This document shows, in pieces, positions 1 to 9,473 of a stretch of 64,000 nt of DNA. How positions within the stretch are numbered: the first letter of the stretch is position 1; each line of letters starts with the position of its first letter. A program made the translations under genes and the position numbers. Source of the DNA: Shewanella chilikensis (GTDB lineage Bacteria; Pseudomonadota; Gammaproteobacteria; Enterobacterales; Shewanellaceae); the NCBI RefSeq assembly GCF_002836945.1, contig NZ_NIJM01000007.1, positions 1 to 64,000 of the forward strand. Direction: 5' to 3'. The notes below the pieces were generated by a model. It was not told where the DNA came from and did not search any database. It saw only the letters and a list, made by a program, of their open reading frames with translations.

Positions 1-1108
1 GACCATGCTCTACTGCCGCTTGGCTCGCTTCTCGTCTCACCAAGTTATAACCAAGCAGCAGCCCCCATAACTCTTGATAGACAAGTTCGACTGTCTTACT
101 CCTCAGCACTAACGCATTGTGTTGCATCGAACTTTTTATGTCTCGATACCCTAATTCAATTTCCCATCGCTCGTGGTAAAGCGCCGCGACTGCTCCCGCA
201 TCGTACTGCTCTCTGGGAAGAGACGTAAATACGGTTTTTGGCTTACCTTGTACCTGATAAGTCACGGCTCTCACTTGCCATGTTTCAGGTAGGTTAGGAT
301 TTTTCTTGCGTGCTTGTGGAGAGACTTTCATTTCGACTCGCATGTCGTCACTCTCTTCATCGTCCAGCAGGGTGTATTTCACCCCTTTCTTCGCCGGTAA
401 CAACCAATGTCTGTTAGCACCACTATTTTGGAGAGAAAGAAGTAAGCCTGCTCCATAAAAACCCTTATCCAATAAGGTCACGGAATTATCCGGTAAGGAG
501 TCAATAAAGGGCATAGCAAGAGGAATTTCGCCTCGACGATAAGGGCTTATAGCGGCATCGACAATGACATGAGAGCGAACATTCATCATGGTCACCACCC
601 TTAATACTGGATGAGGCGTCTGTCTGTCGCTGGATGTATTACCTGACCCAAAATGGTCTCTTAGTTCCGGTGTGTCAGCGGTTCGAAAAAGCGCGCCATC
701 CACAGCAAAGACTTGCAAACCTTGCCATGTATCCTCAGGGTAACGCTCTAACCCCCACCTATGGCTGCATTGCCTAAACAACCATTCTGGGGCTGCTTTG
801 CCAAGGCGTTGCCTTGCTTGCGTTAAAGCACTTTTTGCTAACAGCTCCTCATTAGCCAACCCCTCGGCACAGACATTCATTCGCCGTGCGACTTCGGCAA
901 TCGGTTCGTTGCGGAAAAACGCCATTCCAACAATAAGCCAAAGAACCATATCACTCGGTAAGCGACGTCGACGAATCGTCGCTTTATCGGAAAGTGTTAC
1001 CGCTTTAGCAATCCACTCGTCAGGAATATGCTCGGAGAAGGTGGTTAGCTGAGCGACATCAACAGGACTCTCTTCAAGAAAGTCGGCAAAGCAGTTTTGA
1101 ATAGACAT
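1..1108 (-). mobile_element. IS4-family transposase, 3' part beyond the window edge
   Basis: The reading frame starts at ATG 1106-1108 (MSIQNCFADFLEES) and runs without a stop to the left edge, so about 369 residues are visible. It carries the IS4 catalytic signature Y-(2)-R-(3)-E-(6)-K, seen as YHERWEIELGYRDIK, with acidic residues in FAVDGALFR and LLDKGFYG as the other members of the DDE triad. The N-terminal part resembles the IS4 transposase N-terminal domain. The enzyme would cut and paste its own element. One end of the element lies in the window, probably between 1150 and 1200, so its target-site duplication cannot be checked. No internal stop or frameshift is seen, so it may be active. 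Confidence 0.93.
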
Positions 1109-1112
1109 AAAA

Positions 1113-1142
1113 AATCGGAAACCTACAAACAGGTTTCCGATT
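1113..1142. terminator. Perfect 12-bp hairpin just upstream of the transposase start
   Basis: AATCGGAAACCT (1113-1124) pairs perfectly with AGGTTTCCGATT (1131-1142) around a 6-nt loop. It sits only four bases before the transposase ATG, in the expected leader. I infer that it insulates the transposase from outside transcription or hides its ribosome site, as shown for some other IS elements. Confidence 0.6.
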
Positions 1143-1149
1143 GTCTCTC

Positions 1150-1183
1150 ATCAGAAGGATCGGTCAACCGATCCTTATCTGAT
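1150..1183. repeat. Second palindrome, probably part of the IS end
   Basis: AAGGATCGGT (1155-1164) pairs with ACCGATCCTT (1167-1176). The stem extends with ATCAG/CTGAT on the outside after a 2-nt bulge. It is the last symmetric structure before unrelated chromosomal sequence, so it may be the subterminal inverted repeat of the IS. The other end of the element is outside the window, so this is unproven. Confidence 0.45.
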
Positions 1184-1243
1184 CTACATTGCGCTTAAAA
1201 GCGGCATTTTTATTATAAGAACTCTTTTACTTTCAGCGTTCTA

Positions 1244-1768
1244 CTACTGACGAAAGAAGTCCAGCAGATGGCTGAGGGCACAGATGGCGTGCACTATCAG
1301 AAAACCGATAAAACCGTGGGCCAGATGCTTATGCCAACCACGCCAGAGCAACGCATCACTGGAGCCTTGGGTCAAATACCAGAGTAAGCCTGTCAGAGCC
1401 ACCCCAAGCAGCAGCAACATCCCCAGCCCTTCTATCAGGCTGAACAGCCCCTTGCCGCCAGCAACAGGTAACTTGCCTTTGAACAAGCCGCCGATATCAG
1501 CACCTATCTGACGCCAATCGCCGATAAACAGACTAAAGTACTGACGCCAGCGGCCGGAGGTGCAGTTACTCACAAGAAACGTCAGCGACAGCGGCACACA
1601 CAGGAGCCCAAGATAGACATGGCTCAGATCCCAGAAACCGGCACCGGCCCTGATGCTGCGGATCATCATCAAACTGCTGCTACCCAGCACCAGAAACAAA
1701 CACAAGAGAATTAACAACAAGTGTTGATGGGCACTATAGAAGCGCCAAAGACGTTGCAACAGAGCCAT
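1244..1768 (-). CDS. b-type cytochrome-like integral membrane protein
   Basis: This 174-residue protein has four predicted membrane helices (about 17-36, 48-67, 108-132 and 149-170). It has histidines placed in or at the helices, including H14, H16, H50, H148, H151, H160 and H167, with the cluster HKHLAHGF and a later H at the end of the fourth helix. This pattern fits a small cytochrome b561-type protein that holds haem between helices and passes electrons to or from quinone. It starts 12 bp after the hemG stop on the same strand, so the two are probably co-transcribed. That would place an electron carrier beside a haem-synthesis enzyme that uses quinone. Haem binding is inferred, and the partner enzyme is unknown. 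Confidence 0.6.
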   Translation of the reverse strand: MALLQRLWRFYSAHQHLLLILLCLFLVLGSSSLMMIRSIRAGAGFWDLSHVYLGLLCVPLSLTFLVSNCTSGRWRQYFSLFIGDWRQIGADIGGLFKGKLPVAGGKGLFSLIEGLGMLLLLGVALTGLLWYLTQGSSDALLWRGWHKHLAHGFIGFLIVHAICALSHLLDFFRQ

Positions 1769-1780
1769 TTCAGCCTCGCT

Positions 1781-2323
1781 TTAACCCGCCCTGGAGATCA
1801 GAGCCTGCGCCGCCAATTGCTCGGCAAATTCCTGCACCTTGTCCCAATTAGTGTATTCAATACAGGTATTGGGATCGGTCGGTCCCTTGGTGATCCACAT
1901 GATGAAACGTATGATATTTCTGTCCATGGCTCCATAGCCCTGATAGTCAAGGTTGCCGCCAAATACGGCCAACTGCTTGGGCTTCCATTCAGTCTTGGCA
2001 AGAAACGCCTGCATGTAAGGGTTGGTTTCAGGAGTATTTTTTTCCGGCTTGCGCGCCACCAGACTCACAGAAAAGAAGCCATTGGCCTTGCTTTCCAGTT
2101 GCTGCTGATGTTGACGGATATAGTCGAACACGGCAGGATTGTGCTTGCCGTGACGAATACTGGCTCCAATGGCGACCCGATCAAAATCGGCCAGATCCGG
2201 CGCATCATCTATCGCCGCCATGGTCACTTGCTGCCCCAAAGCGCCAAGTTGCTTTGCCATAACGTCACAGATCTTGCGGGTCTGACCATGCACGCTGGAA
2301 TACAGCAGAAGAGTCTTGCTCAC
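1781..2323 (-). CDS. hemG: Menaquinone-dependent protoporphyrinogen IX dehydrogenase
   Basis: HemG oxidises protoporphyrinogen IX to protoporphyrin IX, the penultimate step of haem synthesis, and passes electrons through FMN to a quinone at the inner membrane. The 180-residue length equals the usual family length. The N-terminus shows the flavodoxin-type FMN phosphate loop (LLLYSSVHGQTRKI, residues 5-18). A GTG start (2321-2323) is used, preceded by a GGGG element. The following gene encodes a b-type cytochrome-like protein 12 bp downstream. Confidence 0.93.
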   Translation of the reverse strand: MSKTLLLYSSVHGQTRKICDVMAKQLGALGQQVTMAAIDDAPDLADFDRVAIGASIRHGKHNPAVFDYIRQHQQQLESKANGFFSVSLVARKPEKNTPETNPYMQAFLAKTEWKPKQLAVFGGNLDYQGYGAMDRNIIRFIMWITKGPTDPNTCIEYTNWDKVQEFAEQLAAQALISRAG

Positions 2324-2632
2324 CTTAACCCCTAGTAGTTCAATCTCTTAGTACTGATGCCATCTTAGGTGATCCATTAGCTCATTTACATGAAACAGAT
2401 CACGGGCAAAGGGCGAAACGCTATCCAAGCCGCGGAAATACCGAGTAGTTCACAAAAAATAACCGCTGTGGGAACCTAAGGATCACCGCCACCCAAGAAG
2501 CCGTTATGGCAGTGGAACCTTGGCGCTACAGCAGCTTTACAGCCGGATAATATTTTTCAACAAAGTTTTCTGGTTATCTCCAGGTTCTGGTATTAGCATA
2601 AGCTGATACTCTGCAGCCATTTTCGAAACAAG
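2324..2632. other. Divergent intergenic region hemG / MFS gene
   Basis: These 309 bp separate two divergently read genes and should hold both promoters. I see no convincing operator, riboswitch or small gene. A GATAAT element at about 2548 could be a -10 hexamer, but no well-spaced -35 accompanies it. Confidence 0.4.
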
Positions 2633-3835
2633 ATGCAGCAACCAACCCGCAATCCCGAGGCCTTGCTACTGTGGATGACCTTTGTCATGTCCTTGGTATT
2701 TGCCGTCTGGCAGGCCCTGCTGAACAACTTTGTTATTGAAAGAGCACTATTCACCGGCGCCGAAATAGGCATGCTGCAAAGCCTCAGGGAGGTTCCCGGG
2801 TTTCTGGCTTTTAGCGCCATTTTTGTGCTGCTGTTGATTAAAGAACAGGCCTTCGCCCTGTTGTCACTGGCGCTGCTGTGCATCGGGGTGGGCATTACCG
2901 GTTTCTTTCCCCAGGTATTGGGGCTCTATCTGACGACCATTTTAATGTCGGTCGGCTTTCACTACTTTGAAACCATCAATCAATCGCTGACCCTGCAGTG
3001 GGTCGACAAGTCCCAGACAGCAGGTTTCATGGGAAAGGCCATGTCATGGCGCGCCGCGGCCGCCTTGGGCGGCTACGGCAGCATCTGGTTGGTGATGACA
3101 GTCTTCAAGCTGGACTATGTCTGGATGTACAGCCTTATAGGGGCCTTGGGGCTTTTGATGGTAATCACTCTCTACTGCTATTTCCCCAAGTTCAATACCG
3201 GCGAAGTCCAGCACAAGAAAATCATCCTCAGAAAACGCTACTGGCTCTATTACCTGTTGACCTTTTTCTCGGGAGCCAGAAGGCAAATCTTCATGGTGTT
3301 CGCCGGCTTTATGATGGTGGAGAAGTTCGGTTACAGCGTCAGTGAGATCACGGCTCTGTTTCTGATCAACTATGTAGTCAACCTGCTGTTTGCCCCGGCC
3401 ATAGGTCGCTTTATCGGCCGCATAGGAGAAAGGCACGCCCTGACCCTGGAATATATAGGCCTGGTGCTGCTGTTTATCAGTTATGCCCTGGTGGAGGACG
3501 GCCACATGGCAGCGGCGCTCTATGTGATAGATCACCTGCTGTTTGCCATGGCGATTGCCATCAAGACCTATTTCCAAAAAATTGCCGATCCCAAAGACAT
3601 TGCCGCCACCATGTCGGTCAGCTTTACCATCAATCATATCGCGGCCGTGGTGATCCCGGTATTGCTCGGAGTGCTCTGGCTCAGTTCACCTGCGGCAGTG
3701 TTTTATATCGGTGCCGGACTCGCCGCCTGTTCGCTGTTGCTGGCACGCCTGGTGCCCAAGGCCCCGGCCCCCGGACGAGAACTCAGTTGGCACAAGGCCC
3801 TCGTTGCAGAAACCCAACAGCAGGAAGCCGGCTGA
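2633..3835 (+). CDS. Major facilitator superfamily transporter, substrate unknown
   Basis: This 400-residue protein is almost entirely hydrophobic. About 12 membrane helices are arranged in two halves, with a basic cytoplasmic loop in the middle (HKKIILRKRYW, about 188-198). This is the layout of an MFS secondary transporter in the inner membrane. I see no motif that fixes the substrate. The start is ATG 2633; the ribosome site is weak. The gene stands alone between hemG (divergent) and a TIGR03899-like gene 65 bp downstream on the same strand. Confidence 0.75.
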   Translation: MQQPTRNPEALLLWMTFVMSLVFAVWQALLNNFVIERALFTGAEIGMLQSLREVPGFLAFSAIFVLLLIKEQAFALLSLALLCIGVGITGFFPQVLGLYLTTILMSVGFHYFETINQSLTLQWVDKSQTAGFMGKAMSWRAAAALGGYGSIWLVMTVFKLDYVWMYSLIGALGLLMVITLYCYFPKFNTGEVQHKKIILRKRYWLYYLLTFFSGARRQIFMVFAGFMMVEKFGYSVSEITALFLINYVVNLLFAPAIGRFIGRIGERHALTLEYIGLVLLFISYALVEDGHMAAALYVIDHLLFAMAIAIKTYFQKIADPKDIAATMSVSFTINHIAAVVIPVLLGVLWLSSPAAVFYIGAGLAACSLLLARLVPKAPAPGRELSWHKALVAETQQQEAG

Positions 3836-3900
3836 ACTGCTGGACAACTAACTGAAAATTATGCATAAAGAAGCATAGTTTTCGCGAGAAGATAATCAGA

Positions 3901-4731
3901 ATGGCAGAGGAAAAACTCCCCAGAGAAATAGAAGAGCCAGGTCAGGCATCGGCCCGCAAGAAGGCACTGCGCCTCGGGCGCCTGCTGGGACTCGCCTCTG
4001 AACAGGACTATAAACCTGCCAACGCCAGCGTTGCCGAACGGGCGGCCTTTCGCATCGACAAACAACAAGCCCAGTACCAACGCAACCTGGAAAACATCTA
4101 CGCCATGGCACTGAGCTATACCCCGTCCGATGTGACCGGGGTGGAGCTGGATCCCGACTGGGTACATCAGTTCTTCCAAATGGCCGAGCAGATCCACAAT
4201 CGCAAGATGCAGGATCTGTGGGCTCGGATACTCTCAAGTGAAATCATCAATCCAGGTAATTTCAGCCTGCGTACCCTGGCAACCCTGAAACAGTTGACCT
4301 TGAGAGAGGCACACATACTGGAAAAAGCGCTGGGGATGGCGGTCAAGGTCAACAATGAGAGCCGACTCAAGCTTATCAGTGGTTACAGAGTCAGCGGCGG
4401 CATAGGCCAGTATTTTCGTAAACACAGCGCGGTCAACCTGGGGTTGTCGCAATTCGGCATGCCCTACTCAAGCATACTCACCCTGGTGGATGGCGGCATA
4501 CTGCACAGGGGCGAGTTCGAAACCGGCATATTGGACAGCAAGAGCCCGCTGCAACTGCAGATCCAGCAGCAACACCTTAAGCTAACCCCAAAATCAGGCC
4601 ACCTGCTGTTCAGCTACTACCGCTTTACCCCAGTGGGCGATGAACTGGCACTCTTGGTGCGTCCAAGGGAAGACGAAGCCTATATCAATGCGCTGAAGGC
4701 CTTGTTTACCAAAGACTTCAGCATTAGCTAG
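3901..4731 (+). CDS. Conserved protein of the TIGR03899 type
   Basis: This 276-residue soluble protein has a charged N-terminus and a helical middle with the segment LDPDWVHQFFQMAEQ followed by KMQDLWARILSSEI. The sequence matches my memory of the TIGR03899 family of Shewanella and Vibrio, whose function is unknown. The C-terminal part (about 215-276) contains HLLFSYYRFTPVGDEL, typical of that family. It has no signal peptide or membrane segment. It converges with cysC, with 14 bp between the stop codons. No function is proposed. Confidence 0.7.
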   Translation: MAEEKLPREIEEPGQASARKKALRLGRLLGLASEQDYKPANASVAERAAFRIDKQQAQYQRNLENIYAMALSYTPSDVTGVELDPDWVHQFFQMAEQIHNRKMQDLWARILSSEIINPGNFSLRTLATLKQLTLREAHILEKALGMAVKVNNESRLKLISGYRVSGGIGQYFRKHSAVNLGLSQFGMPYSSILTLVDGGILHRGEFETGILDSKSPLQLQIQQQHLKLTPKSGHLLFSYYRFTPVGDELALLVRPREDEAYINALKALFTKDFSIS

Positions 4732-4745
4732 GCATCTACTAAGCC

Positions 4746-5384
4746 TCAGACGCTGGCCTGTAATCGCGTCGACGGGATCACTTCCAAGGCTGAGAGGTAA
4801 TCCAGCAATGCCTGCACCTGGGTATTGAGATCGCCCTTGCTGGTATCTATGGTCAACTCGGCAGCCAGCGGCTCTTCGTAGGGCGCCGAAATCCCGGTAA
4901 AGTCACGGATCTCCCCCTTACGCGCCTTCTGATACAAGCCCTTGGGATCGCGGGCCTCACACACAGCCAGCGGCGTGGAAACATGCACTTCGATAAAACG
5001 TCCCGCGGCAAACCGGCAGCGAATGGCATCGCGCTCGGCCCGGGTCGGCGAGATAAAGGCCGACAGTACCAGCAAACCGGCATCCACCATCAGGTGCGCA
5101 ACTTCGCCCACTCTTCGCAGGTTTTCATCCCTATCGGCGGCGCTGAAACCAAGATCTTTGCAAAGACCATGACGCACATTGTCGCCATCGAGCAGATAGG
5201 TGTGAAACCCCGCCTCGAACAGTGCCCGCTCCAGGGCACCTGCCAAGGTCGACTTGCCAGCGCCGGACAACCCGGTGAACCAAAGCAGCACAGGTTGTTG
5301 GCCCTTCTGGGCTGCCCTTGCCGCCTGATCGACAGCATGCTGATGCCAAACGATATCGGCATTGGGCTGGGTAGAATTCTTCAT
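4746..5384 (-). CDS. cysC: Adenylylsulfate (APS) kinase
   Basis: CysC phosphorylates adenylylsulfate at the 3' position with ATP to give PAPS, the substrate of CysH. The P-loop GLSGAGKS is at residues 38-45, and the family segment [10 protein letters not shown] follows in the middle of the 212-residue chain. I chose ATG 5382-5384 because AAGGAG lies five bases upstream; a GTG two codons earlier overlaps that site. It is the last gene of the leftward cobA-cysD-cysN-permease-cysC operon, starting 9 bp after the permease stop. Confidence 0.95.
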   Translation of the reverse strand: MKNSTQPNADIVWHQHAVDQAARAAQKGQQPVLLWFTGLSGAGKSTLAGALERALFEAGFHTYLLDGDNVRHGLCKDLGFSAADRDENLRRVGEVAHLMVDAGLLVLSAFISPTRAERDAIRCRFAAGRFIEVHVSTPLAVCEARDPKGLYQKARKGEIRDFTGISAPYEEPLAAELTIDTSKGDLNTQVQALLDYLSALEVIPSTRLQASV

Positions 5385-5393
5385 CGTCACTCC

Positions 5394-7130
5394 TTAAAGA
5401 CCCGCATCAAAGGGGAACAGCATGGGCACCAGAAACAAAACTATCGCCGAGTAAAGCAACGACAGCGGCAGCCCCAAGCGCACAAAATCAATAAAGCGGT
5501 AATTACCGGCGTTGAACACCATCAGATTGGTTTGGTAGCCATAGGGCGAAATAAAGCTGGCGCTGGCACCAAACACCACTGCCAGAATAAAGGGCCGACT
5601 GTCGACTCCGAAGCTGGTCGCAATCGCATAGGCCACGGGAAAAGCCAGGGCCGCCGCCGCGTTGTTGGTGATGAGTTCGGTCAACAGCAAGGTCAGCAAA
5701 TAAACCCCGACAAAGGCGCCAAAGACCCCAAAGCCGGAAAAGGCGCCGAGCAGAGTATCGGCCATCCCTTTGGCCAAGCCGGTATCCAACATCAGCTTGG
5801 CCAGACTTAGGGCGCTGCCGACAATCAACACCAGCTCCAGCGGGAACCGCCGTTTGAGCTCGCCCAGGGTCACGGCACCTATCGCCAGATAACTGAGCAA
5901 CAAGAGCACCAGCCCCTTGGCCAGCGGCAGCCAGCCCAGCAGACTGGCAGCTATGGTGAGCACAAAGCCCGCCAGCACCCACTGACTGCGGCGACTGTCC
6001 AGCCTGACACTCAGGTCCAGGCCGCTGACGGCGGCAAAGTCGGTACTGAGACGCGGATTACGACCAAAGCCATCGCCCGGGGTCAACAGCAACACATCTC
6101 CGGCCTGCAGCACTATGTCGCCCAAGCCGCCCTTGAGTGGATGATGGCCGCGGCGAATCGCCATTACGGCGGCATCAAACTGCTCCCGAAATCGCGAGGC
6201 CTTGAGTGAAGAGCCCACCAAAGCCGAAGACGGCGCCAGTACGGCTTCCACCAAATTCTGGCCCCTGGCCTGCTGCTTGCCGAACCACTCCAAACCATCG
6301 AATTGATGCAGCAACTCCACCGACTCCACCGCGCCGCTGAAGCGCAGCACATCCCCCGCGGCCAGCACGAGTTGCGGCGGCACAGGGCAGATGCGAATGC
6401 CGCTGCGCTCGAGCTCCGCCAGATAGAGCTTTTTCAGGGCTCTGAGTCTGTTGTCCTGCACGCTGCGGCCCACCAGGGTTGAGCCGGGCAGCACTTTGGC
6501 TTCCAACAGATAGGGCAGACTTTCATCACCATGTTGCTCATCGCCATCGGGCAACAGGTGTGACAGCAACACCAAAAGCGCGATACCGGCCACCACCACG
6601 GCCAGGCCAATCAAGGAAAACTCAAAAAAGCCCAGGGGTTTCAGCCCGGCGTTTTCAACAAAGGAGTTCACTATCAGGTTGGTCGAGGTGCCAATCAGGG
6701 TCAGAGTGCCGCCCAAAATCGCCGCGTAGGATAAGGGCAGCAATAACTTGGCCGGTGCGTGCTGCTGATTGCGACGCACCACGCCAATCAGCGAGGCCAC
6801 CACTGCAGTATTGTTGGTGAAAGACGACAGCAACGCAGTGGAAAACCCCAGCTTGGCCATGGTCAGCCCCAAGGGGCCTGAGCCTATGACCTGGCTGAGC
6901 CTGCCGAGCAGGGGCGTCTTCTCCAGCGCCGTGGTTGCCAGCACCAGGAGCACCAGAGTCACCAGACTGGCGTTGGTAAAACTGCCCAGCAGCGACTCAA
7001 GCTCCAGCATACCCAAGAGGTAACTGAGCAGCGCCGCTATGGTAAACAGCATGGCCGGTGATGCCAGACCACTGACGACTCCGGCCACCAGCGCGAGCAG
7101 TATTAACCCCAGGATCCAGGTTTCAGACAA
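5394..7130 (-). CDS. SLC13-family permease with two RCK_C/TrkA-C domains, likely sulfate importer
   Basis: This 578-residue membrane protein has two blocks of hydrophobic helices (about 1-190 and 375-578) around a soluble centre. The centre shows two TrkA-C-like repeats, with segments LRALKKLYLAELERSG and SRFREQFDAAVMAIRRG. The segments SFTNNTAVVASLIGVV and TELITNNAAAALAFPVAYA are the paired NNT/NNA motifs of the SLC13 (divalent anion:Na+ symporter) fold. Its place between cysN and cysC argues strongly for sulfate uptake feeding the pathway, although no substrate-specific residue is assigned here. Translation appears to start at TTG 7128-7130, with GGAG six bases upstream, within the end of cysN. 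Confidence 0.85.
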   Translation of the reverse strand: MSETWILGLILLALVAGVVSGLASPAMLFTIAALLSYLLGMLELESLLGSFTNASLVTLVLLVLATTALEKTPLLGRLSQVIGSGPLGLTMAKLGFSTALLSSFTNNTAVVASLIGVVRRNQQHAPAKLLLPLSYAAILGGTLTLIGTSTNLIVNSFVENAGLKPLGFFEFSLIGLAVVVAGIALLVLLSHLLPDGDEQHGDESLPYLLEAKVLPGSTLVGRSVQDNRLRALKKLYLAELERSGIRICPVPPQLVLAAGDVLRFSGAVESVELLHQFDGLEWFGKQQARGQNLVEAVLAPSSALVGSSLKASRFREQFDAAVMAIRRGHHPLKGGLGDIVLQAGDVLLLTPGDGFGRNPRLSTDFAAVSGLDLSVRLDSRRSQWVLAGFVLTIAASLLGWLPLAKGLVLLLLSYLAIGAVTLGELKRRFPLELVLIVGSALSLAKLMLDTGLAKGMADTLLGAFSGFGVFGAFVGVYLLTLLLTELITNNAAAALAFPVAYAIATSFGVDSRPFILAVVFGASASFISPYGYQTNLMVFNAGNYRFIDFVRLGLPLSLLYSAIVLFLVPMLFPFDAGL

Positions 7131-7131
7131 T

Positions 7132-8547
7132 TCAGTCTCCCTGAGCGCGGATATCCAGCGCCTGCCAATGGGGGAAATGCTTTCGGATCAAGGCATTGAG
7201 TTCCAATTCAAACTCACTGAAATGGGTCGTTTTTTCAGTTTCCCCAAGCGCCTGCTGCACCATACCGGCACCGACAGTGACATTGCTGATGCGATCGATA
7301 AAGATAAAACCGCCGGTATCGCGATTGTCACTATAGGCATCGAACACCACGGCCTCACTCAACTCCAGTTCAACCAGGGCTATGGTGTTGAGACTCAGCT
7401 CGGCAACACTGTCCTGTGCCAGGGTATTCACATCTATGCTGTGCTGTATACGACTGACACTGGCGGGCACCTTCTTGGTTCCCAGCTTGATGTTGTACTG
7501 CTTGCCGGGTGTCAGCGGCTGCTCGTGCATCCACACCACCTTGGCCAGCAGCCGATTGGAAACGCCCACTGGGCTCGCCGCCGGCACAATCACATCGCCG
7601 CGGCTGATATCTATCTCATCACTCAGGGTCAGGGTCAGTGCCTGGCCGGCATAGCCCTGCTGCCGCTCACCATCGAAGGTGACAATCGAGGCGATAGTCG
7701 ACTCTTTCCCCGAGGGCAGCACCTTGACCCTCTGGCCAACTTGCAGACTGCCGGAGGCCAAGGTACCGGCAAAACCGCGGAAATCCAGGTTGGGACGGCT
7801 GACATACTGCACTGGGAAGCGGGCATCGAAGGCGTGGTTAAAGCCGGTCACAGGCGCACTCTCCAGCATGGCAAGCAGGGTTTCGCCCTGATACCAAGGG
7901 GTGCGCGCCGAGCGGTTCACCAGGTTGTCGCCATCGAGTGCCGACAGTGGTACAAAGCGGATATCGTCCATCTGCAACTGGCCGGCAAACGCCAGATAGT
8001 CGGCCTTGATCGCCTCGAAACGCTCCTCACTGAAATCCAGCAGATCCATCTTATTGACGGCCACGATGAACTGCTTGATCCCCAAGAGAGAGCAGATAAA
8101 GCTGTGTCTGCGGGTCTGGGTCTGCACCCCGTAGCGACCGTCGATCAGAATAATCGCCAGATCGCAGTTGGAAGCGCCGGTCGCCATATTGCGGGTGTAC
8201 TGCTCATGCCCGGGAGTGTCGGCAATGATGAACTTGCGTTTCTCGGTAGAGAAGTAACGATAGGCCACATCTATGGTGATCCCCTGCTCGCGCTCGGCCT
8301 GCAGGCCATCCACCAGCAAAGCCAGATCCACAGCTTCGCCCGTGGTGCCATGGCTCTTGGAATCCTTGTGCAGTGCCGCCAGTTGATCTTCATAGATCTG
8401 GGCGCTGTCGTGCAGCAAACGGCCTATCAGGGTCGACTTGCCGTCATCCACGGAACCACAGGTCAGAAACTTCAAAAGCGATTTATGCTGCTGATTTTTA
8501 AGATATTGCTCTATACCCAGCTCATTGACTTGTTGTGCAACCGACAT
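7132..8547 (-). CDS. cysN: Sulfate adenylyltransferase, GTPase subunit 1
   Basis: CysN is the regulatory GTPase of ATP sulfurylase; GTP hydrolysis drives CysD to make adenylylsulfate from sulfate and ATP. The 471 residues show the elongation-factor G domain: P-loop GSVDDGKST (31-39), switch [11 protein letters not shown] (about 113-121) and NKMD (about 168-171), followed by two beta-barrel domains. No APS kinase domain is fused to it, which agrees with a separate cysC in the operon. Start and stop overlap with cysD as TAATG, so the two subunits are translationally coupled. Confidence 0.97.
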   Translation of the reverse strand: MSVAQQVNELGIEQYLKNQQHKSLLKFLTCGSVDDGKSTLIGRLLHDSAQIYEDQLAALHKDSKSHGTTGEAVDLALLVDGLQAEREQGITIDVAYRYFSTEKRKFIIADTPGHEQYTRNMATGASNCDLAIILIDGRYGVQTQTRRHSFICSLLGIKQFIVAVNKMDLLDFSEERFEAIKADYLAFAGQLQMDDIRFVPLSALDGDNLVNRSARTPWYQGETLLAMLESAPVTGFNHAFDARFPVQYVSRPNLDFRGFAGTLASGSLQVGQRVKVLPSGKESTIASIVTFDGERQQGYAGQALTLTLSDEIDISRGDVIVPAASPVGVSNRLLAKVVWMHEQPLTPGKQYNIKLGTKKVPASVSRIQHSIDVNTLAQDSVAELSLNTIALVELELSEAVVFDAYSDNRDTGGFIFIDRISNVTVGAGMVQQALGETEKTTHFSEFELELNALIRKHFPHWQALDIRAQGD

Positions 8548-9455
8548 TAGAAATACCCCTCACGCTTTTTCTTTTCCATCGACCCGGACGAATCCCTGTC
8601 GATGACCCGTCCCTGACGCTCACTGGAGCGGGACAGCAACATCTCTTCGATAATCTCTGCCAGCGTCGCGGCACTGGACTCTATGGCGCCGGTCAGGGGA
8701 TAACACCCCAGAGTGCGAAAACGCACCCGGCGATACTCGGGCACTTCGCCCTCATTGAGCGGCATCCGCTCGTCATCAACCATGATCAGGCTGCCATCGC
8801 GCTCCACCACCGGGCGCTGCTCGGCAAAATAGAGCGGCACTATGTCGATGTTTTCCTGATAGATGTATTGCCAGATATCCAACTCAGTCCAGTTGGAAAG
8901 CGGGAAGACCCTGATGCTCTCCCCCTTGTTGACCTGGCCGTTATAGGTGTGCCACAGCTCGGGGCGCTGGTTCTTGGGATCCCAGCGGTGATGGCGATCG
9001 CGAAAGGAATAGACACGCTCCTTGGCGCGGGACTTCTCCTCGTCGCGGCGGGCGCCGCCAAAGGCGGCATCGAAACCGTATTTATCCAGGGCCTGTTTCA
9101 GGCCTTCGGTCTTCATCACGTCTGTGTGCTTGGCCGAGCCGAAGCTAAAGGGATTCATGCCCATCGCCAGGCCTTGCGGGTTCTTGTGCACCAGAAGCTC
9201 GAAGCCATACTGCTTGGCCGCCTGATCACGAAAACGTATCATCTCGCGAAACTTCCAGTCAGTATCCACATGCAGCAGGGGGAATGGGATCTTGCCCGGA
9301 TAGAAGGCCTTGCGCGCCAGATGCAACAGCACGGAAGAATCCTTGCCGATGGAGTACAACATCACCGGGTTGTCGAATTCGGCGGCAACTTCGCGAAAGA
9401 TCTGGATGCTCTCGGCTTCCAACTGTTCAAGGTGACTCAACACTGGCCCTGACAT
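8547..9455 (-). CDS. cysD: Sulfate adenylyltransferase, catalytic subunit 2
   Basis: CysD carries the sulfate-adenylylating active site and works as a heterodimer with CysN. It is 302 residues long, the standard length. The PP-loop [11 protein letters not shown] lies near residues 35-45, followed by [15 protein letters not shown]. The C-terminus ([20 protein letters not shown], about 277-296) is typical of the family. GGAGAAATAAG precedes the ATG. The stop overlaps the cysN start, and cobA lies 18 bp upstream. Confidence 0.97.
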   Translation of the reverse strand: MSGPVLSHLEQLEAESIQIFREVAAEFDNPVMLYSIGKDSSVLLHLARKAFYPGKIPFPLLHVDTDWKFREMIRFRDQAAKQYGFELLVHKNPQGLAMGMNPFSFGSAKHTDVMKTEGLKQALDKYGFDAAFGGARRDEEKSRAKERVYSFRDRHHRWDPKNQRPELWHTYNGQVNKGESIRVFPLSNWTELDIWQYIYQENIDIVPLYFAEQRPVVERDGSLIMVDDERMPLNEGEVPEYRRVRFRTLGCYPLTGAIESSAATLAEIIEEMLLSRSSERQGRVIDRDSSGSMEKKKREGYF

Positions 9456-9473
9456 CTTATTTCTCCAATTGAT

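Noticed and set aside
7039-8550. Long open frame (about 500 codons) opposite cysN
   Set aside because: Antisense shadow of cysN. The product is rich in His/Gln/Gly with no family resemblance.
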